Source of the DNA: Glutamicibacter sp. PS
Lineage (GTDB): Bacteria > Actinomycetota > Actinomycetes > Actinomycetales > Micrococcaceae
DNA: 64,000 bases
Reading direction: 5' to 3'
NCBI GenBank assembly: GCA_031317595.1
Contig: JANCMB010000001.1
Coordinates: forward strand, 2,855,610-2,919,609
A program made the position numbers and the translations under genes. The notes below the pieces were generated by a model, which did no database searches, was not told the origin of the DNA, and saw nothing but the letters and a program-made list of their open reading frames with translations. Of this stretch, positions 52,423 to 63,335 are shown piece by piece (the stretch's first letter is position 1; the number at the start of each line of letters is the position of its first letter).

Positions 52423-53192
52423 GCACCTTGCAAGCCCGCGCACTGAATAAGCGTTTTGGCCGCGGTCGGCAGGCACGCCAGGTGCTCACGGATGTGAGTC
52501 TGAACATCGCCCCCGGGGAACGACTTGGGCTCATTGGCCGTTCGGGGGCTGGAAAGACCACGCTGGCGCGCATCTTGCTGGGTCTGTTGCCACCCGATGC
52601 CGGAAGCCTAGAGTTCGATGGGCAGGCGGTGCGGGCCACCGGGCGCCCCACCCTGCACTGGTACCGGCGCGCCGTGCAATATATACCGCAGGATGCCGCG
52701 GCAAGCCTCAGCCCGCGACTGACGGTGGCCAGCGCACTGGCCGAACCGATGAAATACCTCGCCGTGCCCGGAGACCGGAAACTGCAGGCTCGTGCGGCCC
52801 TCGAGGCCGTCCAGCTACCGACGACGGTGCTCGAACGCTATCCGCAGGAGCTTTCGGGCGGCCAGGCACAGCGTGTGGCGATCGCCCGTGCTCTGTGCAC
52901 CGGTGCGCAGCTTCTGCTCGCCGACGAACCGGTCAGCGGCCTCGATCCGGAATTACGTGAGGCAGTGCTCGACTTGTTCGTCCGGCTCGGTGCCGAGCGC
53001 GGCACCGGCATGCTCTTCATCACCCATGACCTGCACGCCTTGGAGCGGCTCTGCGAGCGCACCCTGGTGCTCGATGGTGGCCGCATCGTCGAACAAGGCG
53101 CCACCAGCGACATTCTGCGTAACTCCACCGCCGACTTCCCGCGGCTGTTGCGTGTCTCGGTCCCGGTGCCACGGAGCGCTGCGAGCCGGTGA
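52419..53192 (+). CDS. ABC ATPase (DppF/CntF-like) of the metallophore-type operon
   Basis: 257 residues. Walker A GRSGAGKTTLA, signature ELSGGQAQRVAIARAL, Walker B LLLADEPVSGLD. Overlaps the upstream ATPase by four bases and the MFS gene by GTGA. Together with the first ATPase it forms the engine of the importer whose permease is the fused protein at 55945. Confidence 0.9.
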   Translation: MSTLQARALNKRFGRGRQARQVLTDVSLNIAPGERLGLIGRSGAGKTTLARILLGLLPPDAGSLEFDGQAVRATGRPTLHWYRRAVQYIPQDAAASLSPRLTVASALAEPMKYLAVPGDRKLQARAALEAVQLPTTVLERYPQELSGGQAQRVAIARALCTGAQLLLADEPVSGLDPELREAVLDLFVRLGAERGTGMLFITHDLHALERLCERTLVLDGGRIVEQGATSDILRNSTADFPRLLRVSVPVPRSAASR

Positions 53193-54412
53193 AGACGAGC
53201 TCCACCCTGCGGTTCGCGCTGATCGCCCAGTGCGGATGCAATATCGGTTTCTTCGCGGTCATGCCGCTGCTGGCTCATGTGCTGGCCACCTCGCATGCGC
53301 TGAGCACCAGCGCGATCGCCCTGGTGCTGTCGCTACGGACCTTTAGCCAACAGGGCATGTTCTTGATCGGCGGGATGCTCACCGACCGCTTCGGGGCGCG
53401 AGCCACCCTGGTCTGTGGCTTCTCCTTGCGCATCGTCGGGTTTCTGGCCTTGGGCTTTAGCGGGACGCTGCCCTGGCTGGTGCTCGGTGCACTGTGCACC
53501 GGCATTGGGGCGGCCCTGTTCTCCCCCGCGCTTCAGGTGCTCGTCTCACGGGCCGGAGCCAACTCTGCCCGCGGCACCGCCGGAAGTTTCGCCCTGTTTA
53601 ATATGGTCGGCGAAATCGGCACGGCGCTGGGACCTCTCGTGGCGTTGCTTTTGCTTCCCACCGGTTTCGCACTACTGGCCACCGGCTGCGTGCTGCTTTT
53701 CGCGGTACTTGCGGTCGTCGCTTGGCGCGTGGTCCCGCCGCACCGAACGGCGCCCTCCGGTGTCCGCTCCGGCAGGTCGCGGCCCAGGTTTTCCCGGCGC
53801 TTTCTCGCCTTCACGATCTTCAGCGCCATTAACCTCGTGGGCTATAACCAGCTATATCTCGGGCTGCCGGTGGAGCTGCACCGCATCCAGGCGCCGGGAG
53901 CGAGCATCGCCTGGATCTTCTTGGGGATCTCGCTGCTGTCCGTTGCCTGCCAGTTGCCCTTGGCACGCCTCGGACGCCACCTGGGCCCTGGCCCCACCCT
54001 GCGCACCGGCTTCGGGCTCATGACCCTAGGGTTCGGCACGCTGGCGCTCGCGGCGCTGAGCCCGGTACTCGAACCGTGGAGCTACCTGCCGGTGGGTTGC
54101 ATGGTGCTGTGCTTCATCCTCGGGCACCTATTGGTCGGCCCCACCATTTTGCACCTATGCAGTCAGGGCCCGGAGGCTTCGCGGGGCGCCCGGCTCGGCT
54201 TGCAGGCCAGCGTTTCGGGTGTCGCGGTGTTGCTCACCGGGCTCGTCCTCGGCCCGCTGCTAGAACACGCGACACACAGTGGAGTTCTGGCCGCACTGCC
54301 CTGGGCCCTGCTCGCAGTGCTCGCCCTGCTCAGCGCCGCGGTGATCACCCACACCATACCTCCCGTGGCGGCCTCGGCCACCGCGGAATCCCAGCTTTCA
54401 ACCACTAACTAA
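53189..54412 (+). CDS. MFS exporter (CntE-like position) in the metallophore-type operon
   Basis: 407 residues from GTG 53189, 12 helices. Motif-A region GMLTDRFGARATLV lies after helix 2, and the first helix is QCGCNIGFFAVMPLLAHVLA. An MFS gene inside an Opp-type ABC operon is unusual; in Staphylococcus the exporter CntE of the opine metallophore staphylopine sits with CntABCDF in the same way. If the analogy holds, it exports the metallophore. Sequence alone gives only the MFS family. Confidence 0.82.
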   Translation: MKTSSTLRFALIAQCGCNIGFFAVMPLLAHVLATSHALSTSAIALVLSLRTFSQQGMFLIGGMLTDRFGARATLVCGFSLRIVGFLALGFSGTLPWLVLGALCTGIGAALFSPALQVLVSRAGANSARGTAGSFALFNMVGEIGTALGPLVALLLLPTGFALLATGCVLLFAVLAVVAWRVVPPHRTAPSGVRSGRSRPRFSRRFLAFTIFSAINLVGYNQLYLGLPVELHRIQAPGASIAWIFLGISLLSVACQLPLARLGRHLGPGPTLRTGFGLMTLGFGTLALAALSPVLEPWSYLPVGCMVLCFILGHLLVGPTILHLCSQGPEASRGARLGLQASVSGVAVLLTGLVLGPLLEHATHSGVLAALPWALLAVLALLSAAVITHTIPPVAASATAESQLSTTN

Positions 54413-54427
54413 AGGAGTTGAACCACG

Positions 54428-55948
54428 ATGTTCACCCGCACTCGCACCCGACTAGTCTCCGGCCTCGCGCTGATCGGCCTGATGCCGATGGCACTGACCG
54501 GTTGCTTCTCTTCGTCACAGGCCTCCGCTGAGCAGGAGAGCGAGCAACGCATCTCGCTGGCCATGCTGCAGCCGCCGCGTTCCGGGCTGAGCCCGCTCAG
54601 CGATGATGCCTTTAAACTCTCCCGCTGGAACACCGCTGAAACGCTGACCGTGCTCAACGAGCAGGACGAAGCCGAACCGAAGTTGGCCAGCGCCGTAAAC
54701 CGCGTCGACGAGCACACCTGGTCCTTCACCATCCGTGACGGGGTGAGCTTTCACGACGGCACCGAGCTGACCGCCGAGGTGGCGGCCGCCGCCCTGCAAC
54801 ATGCCGTGGACGCCACCCCGCAGCCACGGATCCTCGACGGGGTGGAGCTGAGCATCCGCACCGACGGTGGCAAGGTGCTCATCACCACCGCGCAGCCCGA
54901 CCCACTACTCTCGCACCGGTTATCCAGCCCGCAACTGTCCATCCTCTCCCCCGCCGCCTACACCGGACAGACTGTGAACCCGGTGGGCACCGGCACCGGC
55001 CCCTATGAACTCGTCGCGTCCAATGGCACCTCCTCGGCCACGCTGAACCGTTTCGAGAAGTACTGGGGCGAGCCGGCCGCCGCGGCCGGACTCGACGTGC
55101 ACTATGTGCCCGACGGAACGGCGCGCGCGGCGGCGTTACGCACCGGCGAGGCAGATATCGTCGAGGCGATCCCGGTGGGCCAGGCCGCGCAGATCGACCC
55201 CTCGCTTATTTTCGAAGTGCCCATGCCGCGCACCAATACGCTCTACTTGAACTCCGAATCCGGTCCCTTCAAGGACCCGGCGGTGCGGGCAGCTGCCCGT
55301 GAAGCCATCGACCGGGCGCGGATCGTCGCCGACGTATACGAGCAGCGCGCCGACCAGGCAGAGGGTCTGCTCGGCCCGGCGCTACCTTGGGTCGCCGCCG
55401 AACGCGAGGCAGCCGCCTATCAGCAGGCACTGAACACGCGACCGGCCGCGGCGAAGGTGGACGGGGTGAAGATCAAGCTGGGTACCTTCACGGACCGGGC
55501 CGAACTTCCCGAGGTGGCCGTGCTCATCGAACAGCAACTCGAGGCCGCCGGCTTCGAGGTCACCCAGGACGTGCGCGAATACCAGTACATCGAGGCCGAT
55601 GCGCTCGAGGGAAAATTCGACGCCTTCATTCTCTCCCGTGCCACCGTGCTGGACTCCGGTGACCCGGTGGCCTACATGTATTCCGACTTCGCCTGCGAGG
55701 GTTCCTTCAACATTTCTCAGCTCTGCGATAAGGACATCGACCGGGCGTTGGCAGAGGCCAGTGCCGCCGCCCCCGGGGCCGAGCGTCGAGCCGCGATCGC
55801 CCGGGCCGAGTCGCTGATTCTGGCCAGCGATGCGGCGATCCCGATGCTCCACGAACGCGTCATTCAGGGTGAGCGGCAGGTACGCGACGCGGTCCGTGAT
55901 CCGCGCGAACGCGCGCTGGTCTCCACCTCCACCGCGATCGAACCATGA
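54428..55948 (+). CDS. ABC substrate-binding lipoprotein (SBP family 5, CntA/NikA-like)
   Basis: 506 residues. Signal MFTRTRTRLVSGLALIGLMP with lipobox LTGC. Family-5 fold (VDEHTWSFTIRDGVSFHDGT; AAREAIDRARIVADV; FDAFILSRATVLDSGDPVAY). AAGGAG is present before the ATG. It binds the ligand for the fused permease. Family-5 SBPs include NikA and CntA, which take metal-chelate complexes, as well as peptide binders. The start is 15 bp after the MFS stop. Confidence 0.9.
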   Translation: MFTRTRTRLVSGLALIGLMPMALTGCFSSSQASAEQESEQRISLAMLQPPRSGLSPLSDDAFKLSRWNTAETLTVLNEQDEAEPKLASAVNRVDEHTWSFTIRDGVSFHDGTELTAEVAAAALQHAVDATPQPRILDGVELSIRTDGGKVLITTAQPDPLLSHRLSSPQLSILSPAAYTGQTVNPVGTGTGPYELVASNGTSSATLNRFEKYWGEPAAAAGLDVHYVPDGTARAAALRTGEADIVEAIPVGQAAQIDPSLIFEVPMPRTNTLYLNSESGPFKDPAVRAAAREAIDRARIVADVYEQRADQAEGLLGPALPWVAAEREAAAYQQALNTRPAAAKVDGVKIKLGTFTDRAELPEVAVLIEQQLEAAGFEVTQDVREYQYIEADALEGKFDAFILSRATVLDSGDPVAYMYSDFACEGSFNISQLCDKDIDRALAEASAAAPGAERRAAIARAESLILASDAAIPMLHERVIQGERQVRDAVRDPRERALVSTSTAIEP

Positions 55949-57708
55949 AAGCGCTGATCGGGTGGGGCTCGCGGGCCCTAGCCTTCTCCGCCACACTGGC
56001 CATCGCCGGGCTACTTCCCTGGTTCTCCTCGGTCTCCGCCGAGCGGGCCATCCTGCGTGCCCGCTACGCCGACCGTGAGGCCACCGATGAGGCCCTCGCC
56101 GCCATCCGCGCCGAGCTGGGGCTGGACCGCGGTCCCTGGCACATCATGATGGACTGGTTCGCCGGCGTTTTGCACGGTGATTTGGGCACCTCGTGGGTTT
56201 CCCATGCCCCGGTGGCCGAGGGTATTTTCGCGGCACTCGCCGTCTCGCTGACACTTATGGGGTTGGCGCTGCTGGTCGCGTTGTGCTGCTGTATTGGGCT
56301 CTGCCTACCGGTGTTGCGCCGTGGCCTGAACGGAACGGTGCGGGCCGGCAGCGGCGCGGCGGCCACCGCACTGACCGCGCTGCCCGAGTTCGTGCTGGCA
56401 ATGCTATTGATGCTGATCTTCGCGATCTGGTTGGGCTGGTTCCCGCCCTTCGGCTGGGAATCTCTGCACCATGCGGTGCTTCCGGCCCTGGCCCTCGGCA
56501 TTCCGGCCGGCGGGTTGATGGGCAAGTTGCTCTCCGATTCGCTGGCGGCCACCCTCGCCGAACGCTGGGTCGCCACCTGGCAGCGGGCCGGCTACCGGCC
56601 GGTGTCCGTGGCCCTAGCGGCGCTACGGCGCGCCACGGCCCCACTGGTGGGACAGCTGGCGCTGGTGGTCATCGGGCTCACCGGCGGAGCCGTCGCGGTG
56701 GAACAGACCTTCGCCATCCCCGGGCTCGGGCGGTTGATGCTCGGAGCGGCCTCGGCGCAGGACGTTCCGGCGCTTCAGGCCAGCCTGCTGGTGTTGCTCC
56801 TGCTTGCCGCGTTGTTGGGCACGGCCGCCGCGCTGGTGCGCTGGCTCATTCTGGGACCGGCCGTCCGCGCGGGCAATGTGCCGATCTCCGGCCTGGCCGG
56901 CGTCTCGACACGACGCGACCTGTTGCTGCCGGGCGGCTGTCTGGCATTGTTGGCCGTCATCGTGCTCTGTGCCCTGCCGCGTGACCCCTTCGCCTCCGCA
57001 CATCCACGGCTGGCCGCGCCGAGCCTGTTGCTTCCCTTCGGGGCGGACGCCTCGGGACGTGACCTGCTGGCACGGGTGGGACACGGTGCCTTGCTCACCT
57101 TGGCACTGGCCCTGCTGGTGGTGGCGATCTGCCTCGTGTTGGGCATTGTGCTGGGCAGCTTCCCGCGGCTGAGCATCGGCCCGTTGGAGGTCGCCAATGC
57201 GGCGCCGCCGATTATCGCCGGGCTGCTGGTGGCCACGATCTTCGGCCCCTCGGTGCCCGGGGCGGTGATCGCGGTCTCCGCGGTGGGTTGGGCCCCGCTG
57301 GCCGCGCACACCTCCGCACTTTTACATGAGTTCTCCGCCCAGGCGCATATTCGCATGTTGCCGTTGCTCGGACTCAATCGCGCACAGATCTATTTCCGGC
57401 ACCTGCTGCCGCAGCTGCTCGGCCCGCTACTGAAGCATGCGCTGTTGCGTTTGCCGGGGCTTGCGCTGACCCTAGCCAGCCTGGGGTATCTGGGACTTGG
57501 CCCGAAGCCGCCGACCGCGGAGCTCGGGCTGATTCTGGCCGAGGGGCTGAACTATCTCGAGCGCGCCCCGTGGGCGGTGGCCGCCCCGGCCGGGGTGTTG
57601 GTCCTACTCTCGATCCTCGCGGTCACCGCCGGCGCGCTGCGCTTACCGCGCCGTAGCCCCAGGACGAGGCGAGGTCATGCGCTCGACGCCGTCACATCGC
57701 ACGGCTAA
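55945..57708 (+). CDS. Fused ABC permease (DppB and DppC domains in one chain)
   Basis: 587 residues. The first half (1-305) is a DppB-type permease with an EAA region (GYRPVSVALAALRRATAPLV) and EQTFAIPGLGR; the second half (about 325-570) is DppC-type (LNRAQIYFRHLLPQLLGPLL, ASLGYLGLGPKPPT). Normally two proteins, here one chain without internal stop or start. The fusion, together with compact ATPases, marks a distinct subgroup. ATGA overlap with the SBP gene. Ends 14 bp before a 20-bp hairpin. Confidence 0.9.
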   Translation: MKALIGWGSRALAFSATLAIAGLLPWFSSVSAERAILRARYADREATDEALAAIRAELGLDRGPWHIMMDWFAGVLHGDLGTSWVSHAPVAEGIFAALAVSLTLMGLALLVALCCCIGLCLPVLRRGLNGTVRAGSGAAATALTALPEFVLAMLLMLIFAIWLGWFPPFGWESLHHAVLPALALGIPAGGLMGKLLSDSLAATLAERWVATWQRAGYRPVSVALAALRRATAPLVGQLALVVIGLTGGAVAVEQTFAIPGLGRLMLGAASAQDVPALQASLLVLLLLAALLGTAAALVRWLILGPAVRAGNVPISGLAGVSTRRDLLLPGGCLALLAVIVLCALPRDPFASAHPRLAAPSLLLPFGADASGRDLLARVGHGALLTLALALLVVAICLVLGIVLGSFPRLSIGPLEVANAAPPIIAGLLVATIFGPSVPGAVIAVSAVGWAPLAAHTSALLHEFSAQAHIRMLPLLGLNRAQIYFRHLLPQLLGPLLKHALLRLPGLALTLASLGYLGLGPKPPTAELGLILAEGLNYLERAPWAVAAPAGVLVLLSILAVTAGALRLPRRSPRTRRGHALDAVTSHG

Positions 57709-57722
57709 CCTCCCGCTTAAAC

Positions 57723-57763
57723 GCAACGTTCCCGCCAGATCGGCGATCTGGCGGGAACGTTGC
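57723..57763. terminator. 20-bp perfect hairpin, bidirectional terminator
   Basis: The arms 57723-57742 and 57744-57763 are perfectly complementary over 20 bp. It separates the plus-strand ABC operon from the minus-strand glycerate kinase gene (ends 57779), and so can stop both. Confidence 0.8.
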
Positions 57764-57778
57764 TGCTGTAGTTCAGGC

Positions 57779-58924
57779 TCAGCTGGCGGTGCGCTTGAGC
57801 GCCAGGTCCGCGCCGATCTGCTCGCCGAGTTTTTCGGCCGCGTCCACCACCAGCTCGGCGGCGCGAGCCATGGCCTCCTCCGGGCTGTCCACCAGATCCA
57901 TGAGGGCGACGGTGGCGCGGAAGCCGGCCTTCTGCAGGGTTTCGGCATCCAGCGTGGTGCGCCCGCAGATGCCGTACACCGGCACCTGGTGCGCGGCGGC
58001 CATCTCGGACACGCCGATGGGGGTTTTGCCCTCTAACGACTGGCTATCGAGACTGCCTTCACCGGTGATCACCGCATCGGCCCCCTGCAGGGCCTGTTCC
58101 AGGCCGGTGAATTCGAGGACGACGTCGATGCCGCGGCGGCGCGTGGCACCGAGCACGGCCATGGCCGCGTACCCCATGCCGCCGGCGGCTCCGGCACCGG
58201 GGTTATTCCGGTAGCTGTTGTCCAACTGCGCCTCGACCTGATCGGCAAAGTGTCCCAGGGCCGCGTCGAGCTGGGCGACCTGCTGTTCGTCGGCACCCTT
58301 CTGCGGGCCGAAGACTTGGGCCGCACCGTTCGCGCCGGTCAGCGGGTTGTCCACGTCGGCGGCAAGGAGCACGGTGGTGTCGCGCAGGCGCGCATCCAGT
58401 TTGGATAGATCAACGGTGGACAGGTGCTCGAGCACCGCGCCGCCACCGGGTAGTTCGTCTCCGGAGGCGTCGCGGAAGCTGGCTCCCAAGGCCTGCAGCA
58501 TGCCGGCGCCGGCGTCGGTGGTGGCCGAGCCGCCGACCCCAAGCACGATCTGGGTGGCCCCGGCGTCCAGCGCATCCTTGATGAGTTCGCCGGTGCCGTA
58601 GCTCGTGGCGGTCAGCGGGGCCTTGCGCCCCTCGGGCAGCACGTCCAGGCCGGAGGCCGCGGCCATTTCGATGACGGCCACGCCGTCCTTGAGCGCGTAG
58701 CTTGCCTGTAGCGGCTGGCCGGTGGGTCCGGTGACGGTGACCTGACGCGGGGCGAAACCGGCGTCCAGGGCCGCGTCGACGGTGCCTTCGCCGCCGTCGG
58801 CTACGGGTACCGCGCTGGTCTGTACGCCGGGGATGGAGCGCTCAAGCCCGGTGGCGACGGCCTGGGCCACCTGCGCGCCGGTCAGGGTGCCCTTGAACTT
58901 GTCCGAGGCAATGACGATCTTCAT
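57779..58924 (-). CDS. glxK: Glycerate kinase (GlxK/GarK family)
   Basis: 381 residues. IASDKFKGTLTGAQVAQAVA is the N-terminal family signature; ADGGEGT, GVGGSATTDAG and ITGEGSLDSQSLEGKTP are the active-site motifs. It phosphorylates D-glycerate to 2- or 3-phosphoglycerate and thus feeds glyoxylate carbon into glycolysis. AAGGAG precedes the ATG. Last gene of the hyi-glxR-gcl-glxK unit; a 13-bp hairpin separates it from gcl. Confidence 0.92.
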   Translation of the reverse strand: MKIVIASDKFKGTLTGAQVAQAVATGLERSIPGVQTSAVPVADGGEGTVDAALDAGFAPRQVTVTGPTGQPLQASYALKDGVAVIEMAAASGLDVLPEGRKAPLTATSYGTGELIKDALDAGATQIVLGVGGSATTDAGAGMLQALGASFRDASGDELPGGGAVLEHLSTVDLSKLDARLRDTTVLLAADVDNPLTGANGAAQVFGPQKGADEQQVAQLDAALGHFADQVEAQLDNSYRNNPGAGAAGGMGYAAMAVLGATRRRGIDVVLEFTGLEQALQGADAVITGEGSLDSQSLEGKTPIGVSEMAAAHQVPVYGICGRTTLDAETLQKAGFRATVALMDLVDSPEEAMARAAELVVDAAEKLGEQIGADLALKRTAS

Positions 58925-58970
58925 CGGCTCTTACGCTCCTTGAGATGCAAAAAAGTTTCGGTAGATGTGA

Positions 58971-59020
58971 ACGCTGCCGCGCCCGCTCCCAGTATTGTCG
59001 GAAACGCGGCGCGGCAGCGT
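58971..59020 (-). terminator. Hairpin between gcl and glxK
   Basis: ACGCTGCCGCGCC (58971-58983) pairs with GGCGCGGCAGCGT (59008-59020), a perfect 13-bp stem; a TTTTTT run (minus strand, near 58957-58952) follows 14 nt later. It could partly terminate or stabilise the upstream mRNA. Confidence 0.55.
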
Positions 59021-59036
59021 GATGTTACGTAACAGG

Positions 59037-60830
<1,794 letters not shown>

Positions 60831-61179
60831 TTGAATCACAAATCCTTTGGGGTGGTACGCCCGCTTCGAGGGGGGCGATGAGGTTCAGTCAGGAGGTAGA
60901 GACCTGGGGCGGGTGGGAAGAGCAAACGGTGAGCATCTGCCGCCGCACCGCTAGTGGCATCACGCAGATGAGTCACCATCGACGACGGAACCGTGAGCGT
61001 GACAGACGCTAGGTGTTAGGAACGAAGGACACCGTCTCCGGTGGTTCAGGGATCACCGGAATAAGGAGAAAGCTAATCTGTCCAGTTGCCGTCGGGTGGG
61101 GCCACGGTGCGGGTGCAGCCGCTTGCCGGTGCACCCGCCCCAGGAATTCTGTAGCCAGTCCCTTGCGGGAGAGGGAAAC
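60831..61179. other. 349-bp gap between glxR and gcl with three hairpins
   Basis: Three inverted repeats: CATCTGC/GCAGATG (60934-60940, 60964-60970; extended by GGTGA/TCACC), TCCGGTG/CACCGGA (61037-61043, 61054-61060) and GCGGGTGCA/TGCACCCGC (61109-61117, 61130-61138). The last is near the glxR stop and may end its transcript. The others fall in the probable gcl leader. I match none to a known riboswitch. Confidence 0.5.
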
Positions 61180-62064
61180 TTACTCGGCCTTGCCGGCGAG
61201 GCGCTGTACGCCGCGGAAGAGACCCGAGTGATCCAGTGCGCCGTCGCCGGAGGCCACGGTCGAGGTGACCAGCTGGGCCACGAGGGCACCGAGCGGGAGC
61301 ACCACGCCAGCTTCGCGGGCGGCGGAGGTCACGATGCCCATATCCTTGTTGTGCAAGGCCAGGCGGAAGCCCGGGGCAAATTCGCGGTCCAGGATCTTCT
61401 GGGCCTTCTGGTCCAAGACCTTGGAGCCGGCCAGACCGCCGCCCAAGACCTTGATCGCCGATGCGGTGTCGACGCCGTAGGCCTCGAGGAACACCACTGC
61501 TTCGGAGAGCGCCTGAATGTTGGCGGCAACGATCAGCTGGTTCGCGGCCTTCACGGTCTGGCCGGAACCTGCCGGGCCGACCAGCACGATGGTCTTACCC
61601 ACGGCGTTGAGTACGTCCTGGGCTGCATCAAAGTCTTCCTGCGCACCGCCGACCATAATCGAGAGCACGCCGTCGATGGCACCGGCTTCGCCACCGGAGA
61701 CCGGTGCGTCCAGCGGGCGCAGGCCTGCGGCGCGGGCCTCTTCGGCCAGGCGGACCGAAACGTCGGGGCGGATCGAGGAGTTGTCGATCCATAGGGCGCC
61801 GGCCTTGGCGTTGGCGAAAACGCCTTCCTCGCCGGTGACCACGGCTTCAACGTCCGGGGAGTCCGGGACCATGGTGATCACGACGTCGGCGTCCTTGACG
61901 GCCTCGGCGACCGAGGAGGCACCCTTGCCGCCGGCGGCGACCAGGTCATCGATGGCCTTCTGGCTGCGGTTGAAACCGGTGACGGTGAAGCCGGCGTTGA
62001 CGAGGTTCTTGGCCATCGGCAGGCCCATGATGCCAAGTCCGATGAATGCAACGTTCTGCGACAT
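61180..62064 (-). CDS. glxR: 2-hydroxy-3-oxopropionate (tartronate semialdehyde) reductase
   Basis: 294 residues. N-terminal Rossmann motif GLGIMGLPMAKNLVNAGF, substrate motif DAPVSGGEAGA, catalytic Lys in KAANQLIVAANI. It reduces tartronate semialdehyde, the Gcl product, to D-glycerate with NAD(P)H. GGAG precedes the ATG. Placed between hyi and gcl in the operon, with 33 bp to hyi. Confidence 0.94.
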   Translation of the reverse strand: MSQNVAFIGLGIMGLPMAKNLVNAGFTVTGFNRSQKAIDDLVAAGGKGASSVAEAVKDADVVITMVPDSPDVEAVVTGEEGVFANAKAGALWIDNSSIRPDVSVRLAEEARAAGLRPLDAPVSGGEAGAIDGVLSIMVGGAQEDFDAAQDVLNAVGKTIVLVGPAGSGQTVKAANQLIVAANIQALSEAVVFLEAYGVDTASAIKVLGGGLAGSKVLDQKAQKILDREFAPGFRLALHNKDMGIVTSAAREAGVVLPLGALVAQLVTSTVASGDGALDHSGLFRGVQRLAGKAE

Positions 62065-62097
62065 GTCTTACTCCAAAAATCTAGGTGGTGCGGGTGC

Positions 62098-62895
62098 TTA
62101 GGCGGTGGCGGAAGTGGAGGTCAACCACTGGAAGGCGGTGGCGGCGTCCTGCTTGTATTCCAGGGCGACCTTGCCGGTGTAGCCCAGTTCGCGGGAGCGG
62201 TTGATCCAGTCGAAGAGTGGTAGCTCGCCGGTGCCCGGTGCGCCGCGGCCCGGAGCGTCGGCGATCTGGATGTGGCCGAAGTCCTTTGCGTGCGCCTCGA
62301 TCACGGCGGCGACATCGTCACCGTTGACGGCCATGTGGTAGAAGTCGGCCAGCAGTGCGATGTTGCTGTTGCCCTCGGCCTTCACGGCGTCGACTACCTT
62401 CAGCGCGTCGGCGGCGGTCTTCAGCGGGTAGGCCTCGGTGCCGGAGACCGGTTCGATCAGCACGGTGCCGCCGATCTTGGCCACACCCTCGGTGGCGACC
62501 AACAGGTTCCTCAGGCCCAGCTCGTCCTGTTCGGCGGCCGAGTAGTCCGGCAGACGATTGCCGTACAGGGCGTTGAAGGAGGTGCAGCCGGTAGCCTCGC
62601 CGATGGCGGCGACCACTGCCACGTTGTCCTTGAATTCGCTGCAGCGTCCCTTCCAGGAGACCAAGCCACGGTCGCCGCCGGGCATATCGCCGGCGAAGAA
62701 GTTCAGACCGTCGAGCTGTACGCCAGCATCCTTCAGCGAGGCGATGAATTCATCGACCTGCTTATCGGTGGGCACGGCCTCGGCGAAGGGCCACCAGAAT
62801 TCCACGCTGTCGAAGCCCGCGGCCTTGGCGGCGGCGGCGCGCTCGAGGATGGGCAGCTCGGTGAGCAGGATTGAGCAGTTCAGAGTGTAGGACAC
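62098..62895 (-). CDS. hyi: Hydroxypyruvate isomerase
   Basis: 265 residues from GTG 62895 (GGAGG seven bases upstream). TIM-barrel xylose-isomerase-like fold; LNCSILLTELPILERAAAAK at the start, GLNFFAGDMPGGDRG, TVLIEPVSGTEAY, LLADFYHMAVNGDD and ADAPGRGAPGTGEL match E. coli Hyi closely. It interconverts hydroxypyruvate and tartronate semialdehyde. First gene of the operon, with an IclR-like palindrome 30 bp upstream, and divergent from the NCS1 permease. Confidence 0.92.
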   Translation of the reverse strand: MSYTLNCSILLTELPILERAAAAKAAGFDSVEFWWPFAEAVPTDKQVDEFIASLKDAGVQLDGLNFFAGDMPGGDRGLVSWKGRCSEFKDNVAVVAAIGEATGCTSFNALYGNRLPDYSAAEQDELGLRNLLVATEGVAKIGGTVLIEPVSGTEAYPLKTAADALKVVDAVKAEGNSNIALLADFYHMAVNGDDVAAVIEAHAKDFGHIQIADAPGRGAPGTGELPLFDWINRSRELGYTGKVALEYKQDAATAFQWLTSTSATA

Positions 62896-62924
62896 TTCGG
62901 TGCCTCCTTCAGGATCGGTCGCTG

Positions 62925-62941
62925 ATTCCACAGAGCGGAAT
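62925..62941. promoter_or_regulatory. IclR/AllR-like palindrome before hyi
   Basis: ATTCC (62925-62929) and GGAAT (62937-62941) flank ACAGAGC; the form TTCCrC-n3-GyGGAA resembles actinobacterial IclR-family operators. Glyoxylate genes in enterics are controlled by AllR of this family. No IclR gene is in the window. Confidence 0.4.
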
Positions 62942-63194
62942 TTATGTTTTGCTTGATGAAAACTCTAGGGGGAGGCGTGGATCACTGTCAAGCAGTAGGC
63001 AGAGAAGTTTCGCAACCCCAAGAGAATCCCCAGCCGGCGGTAACTCGCGACTCGGCGCGTGGGTAACAATTTCCAGCCAGCGAAAAGTTTTTTACCGAAA
63101 GATCTTGCGCGAGTATCTGGTTGACCATTAAGGTTAGTGAACCCAGTGATGTGGCACACATCTCGGAGTTGTAGTACATAGCTCAGGAGCAGCC

Positions 63195-63335
63195 ATGAAC
63201 CAACCACGATCCACCGGATCACCCAAGCGCCTTGCGGGCACCGCCCGCACCCTCGCCTCGCGCAGCGATTTTTACCTCTACAGCAACACCAACGTCGAGT
63301 TCTACGCGCACTTCGGCCAGCCGGTATTCCCGTAG
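63195..63335 (+). CDS. Small open frame (46 aa) before the permease gene
   Basis: ATG 63195 has a good ribosome site (AGGAG) and opens MNQPRSTGSPKRLAGTARTL, continuing with polar residues to TAG. No family is recognised. It lies in the divergent gap between hyi and the NCS1 permease, in the same direction as the permease, 163 bp before its start. It may be a leader peptide, a small protein or chance. Confidence 0.3.
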   Translation: MNQPRSTGSPKRLAGTARTLASRSDFYLYSNTNVEFYAHFGQPVFP

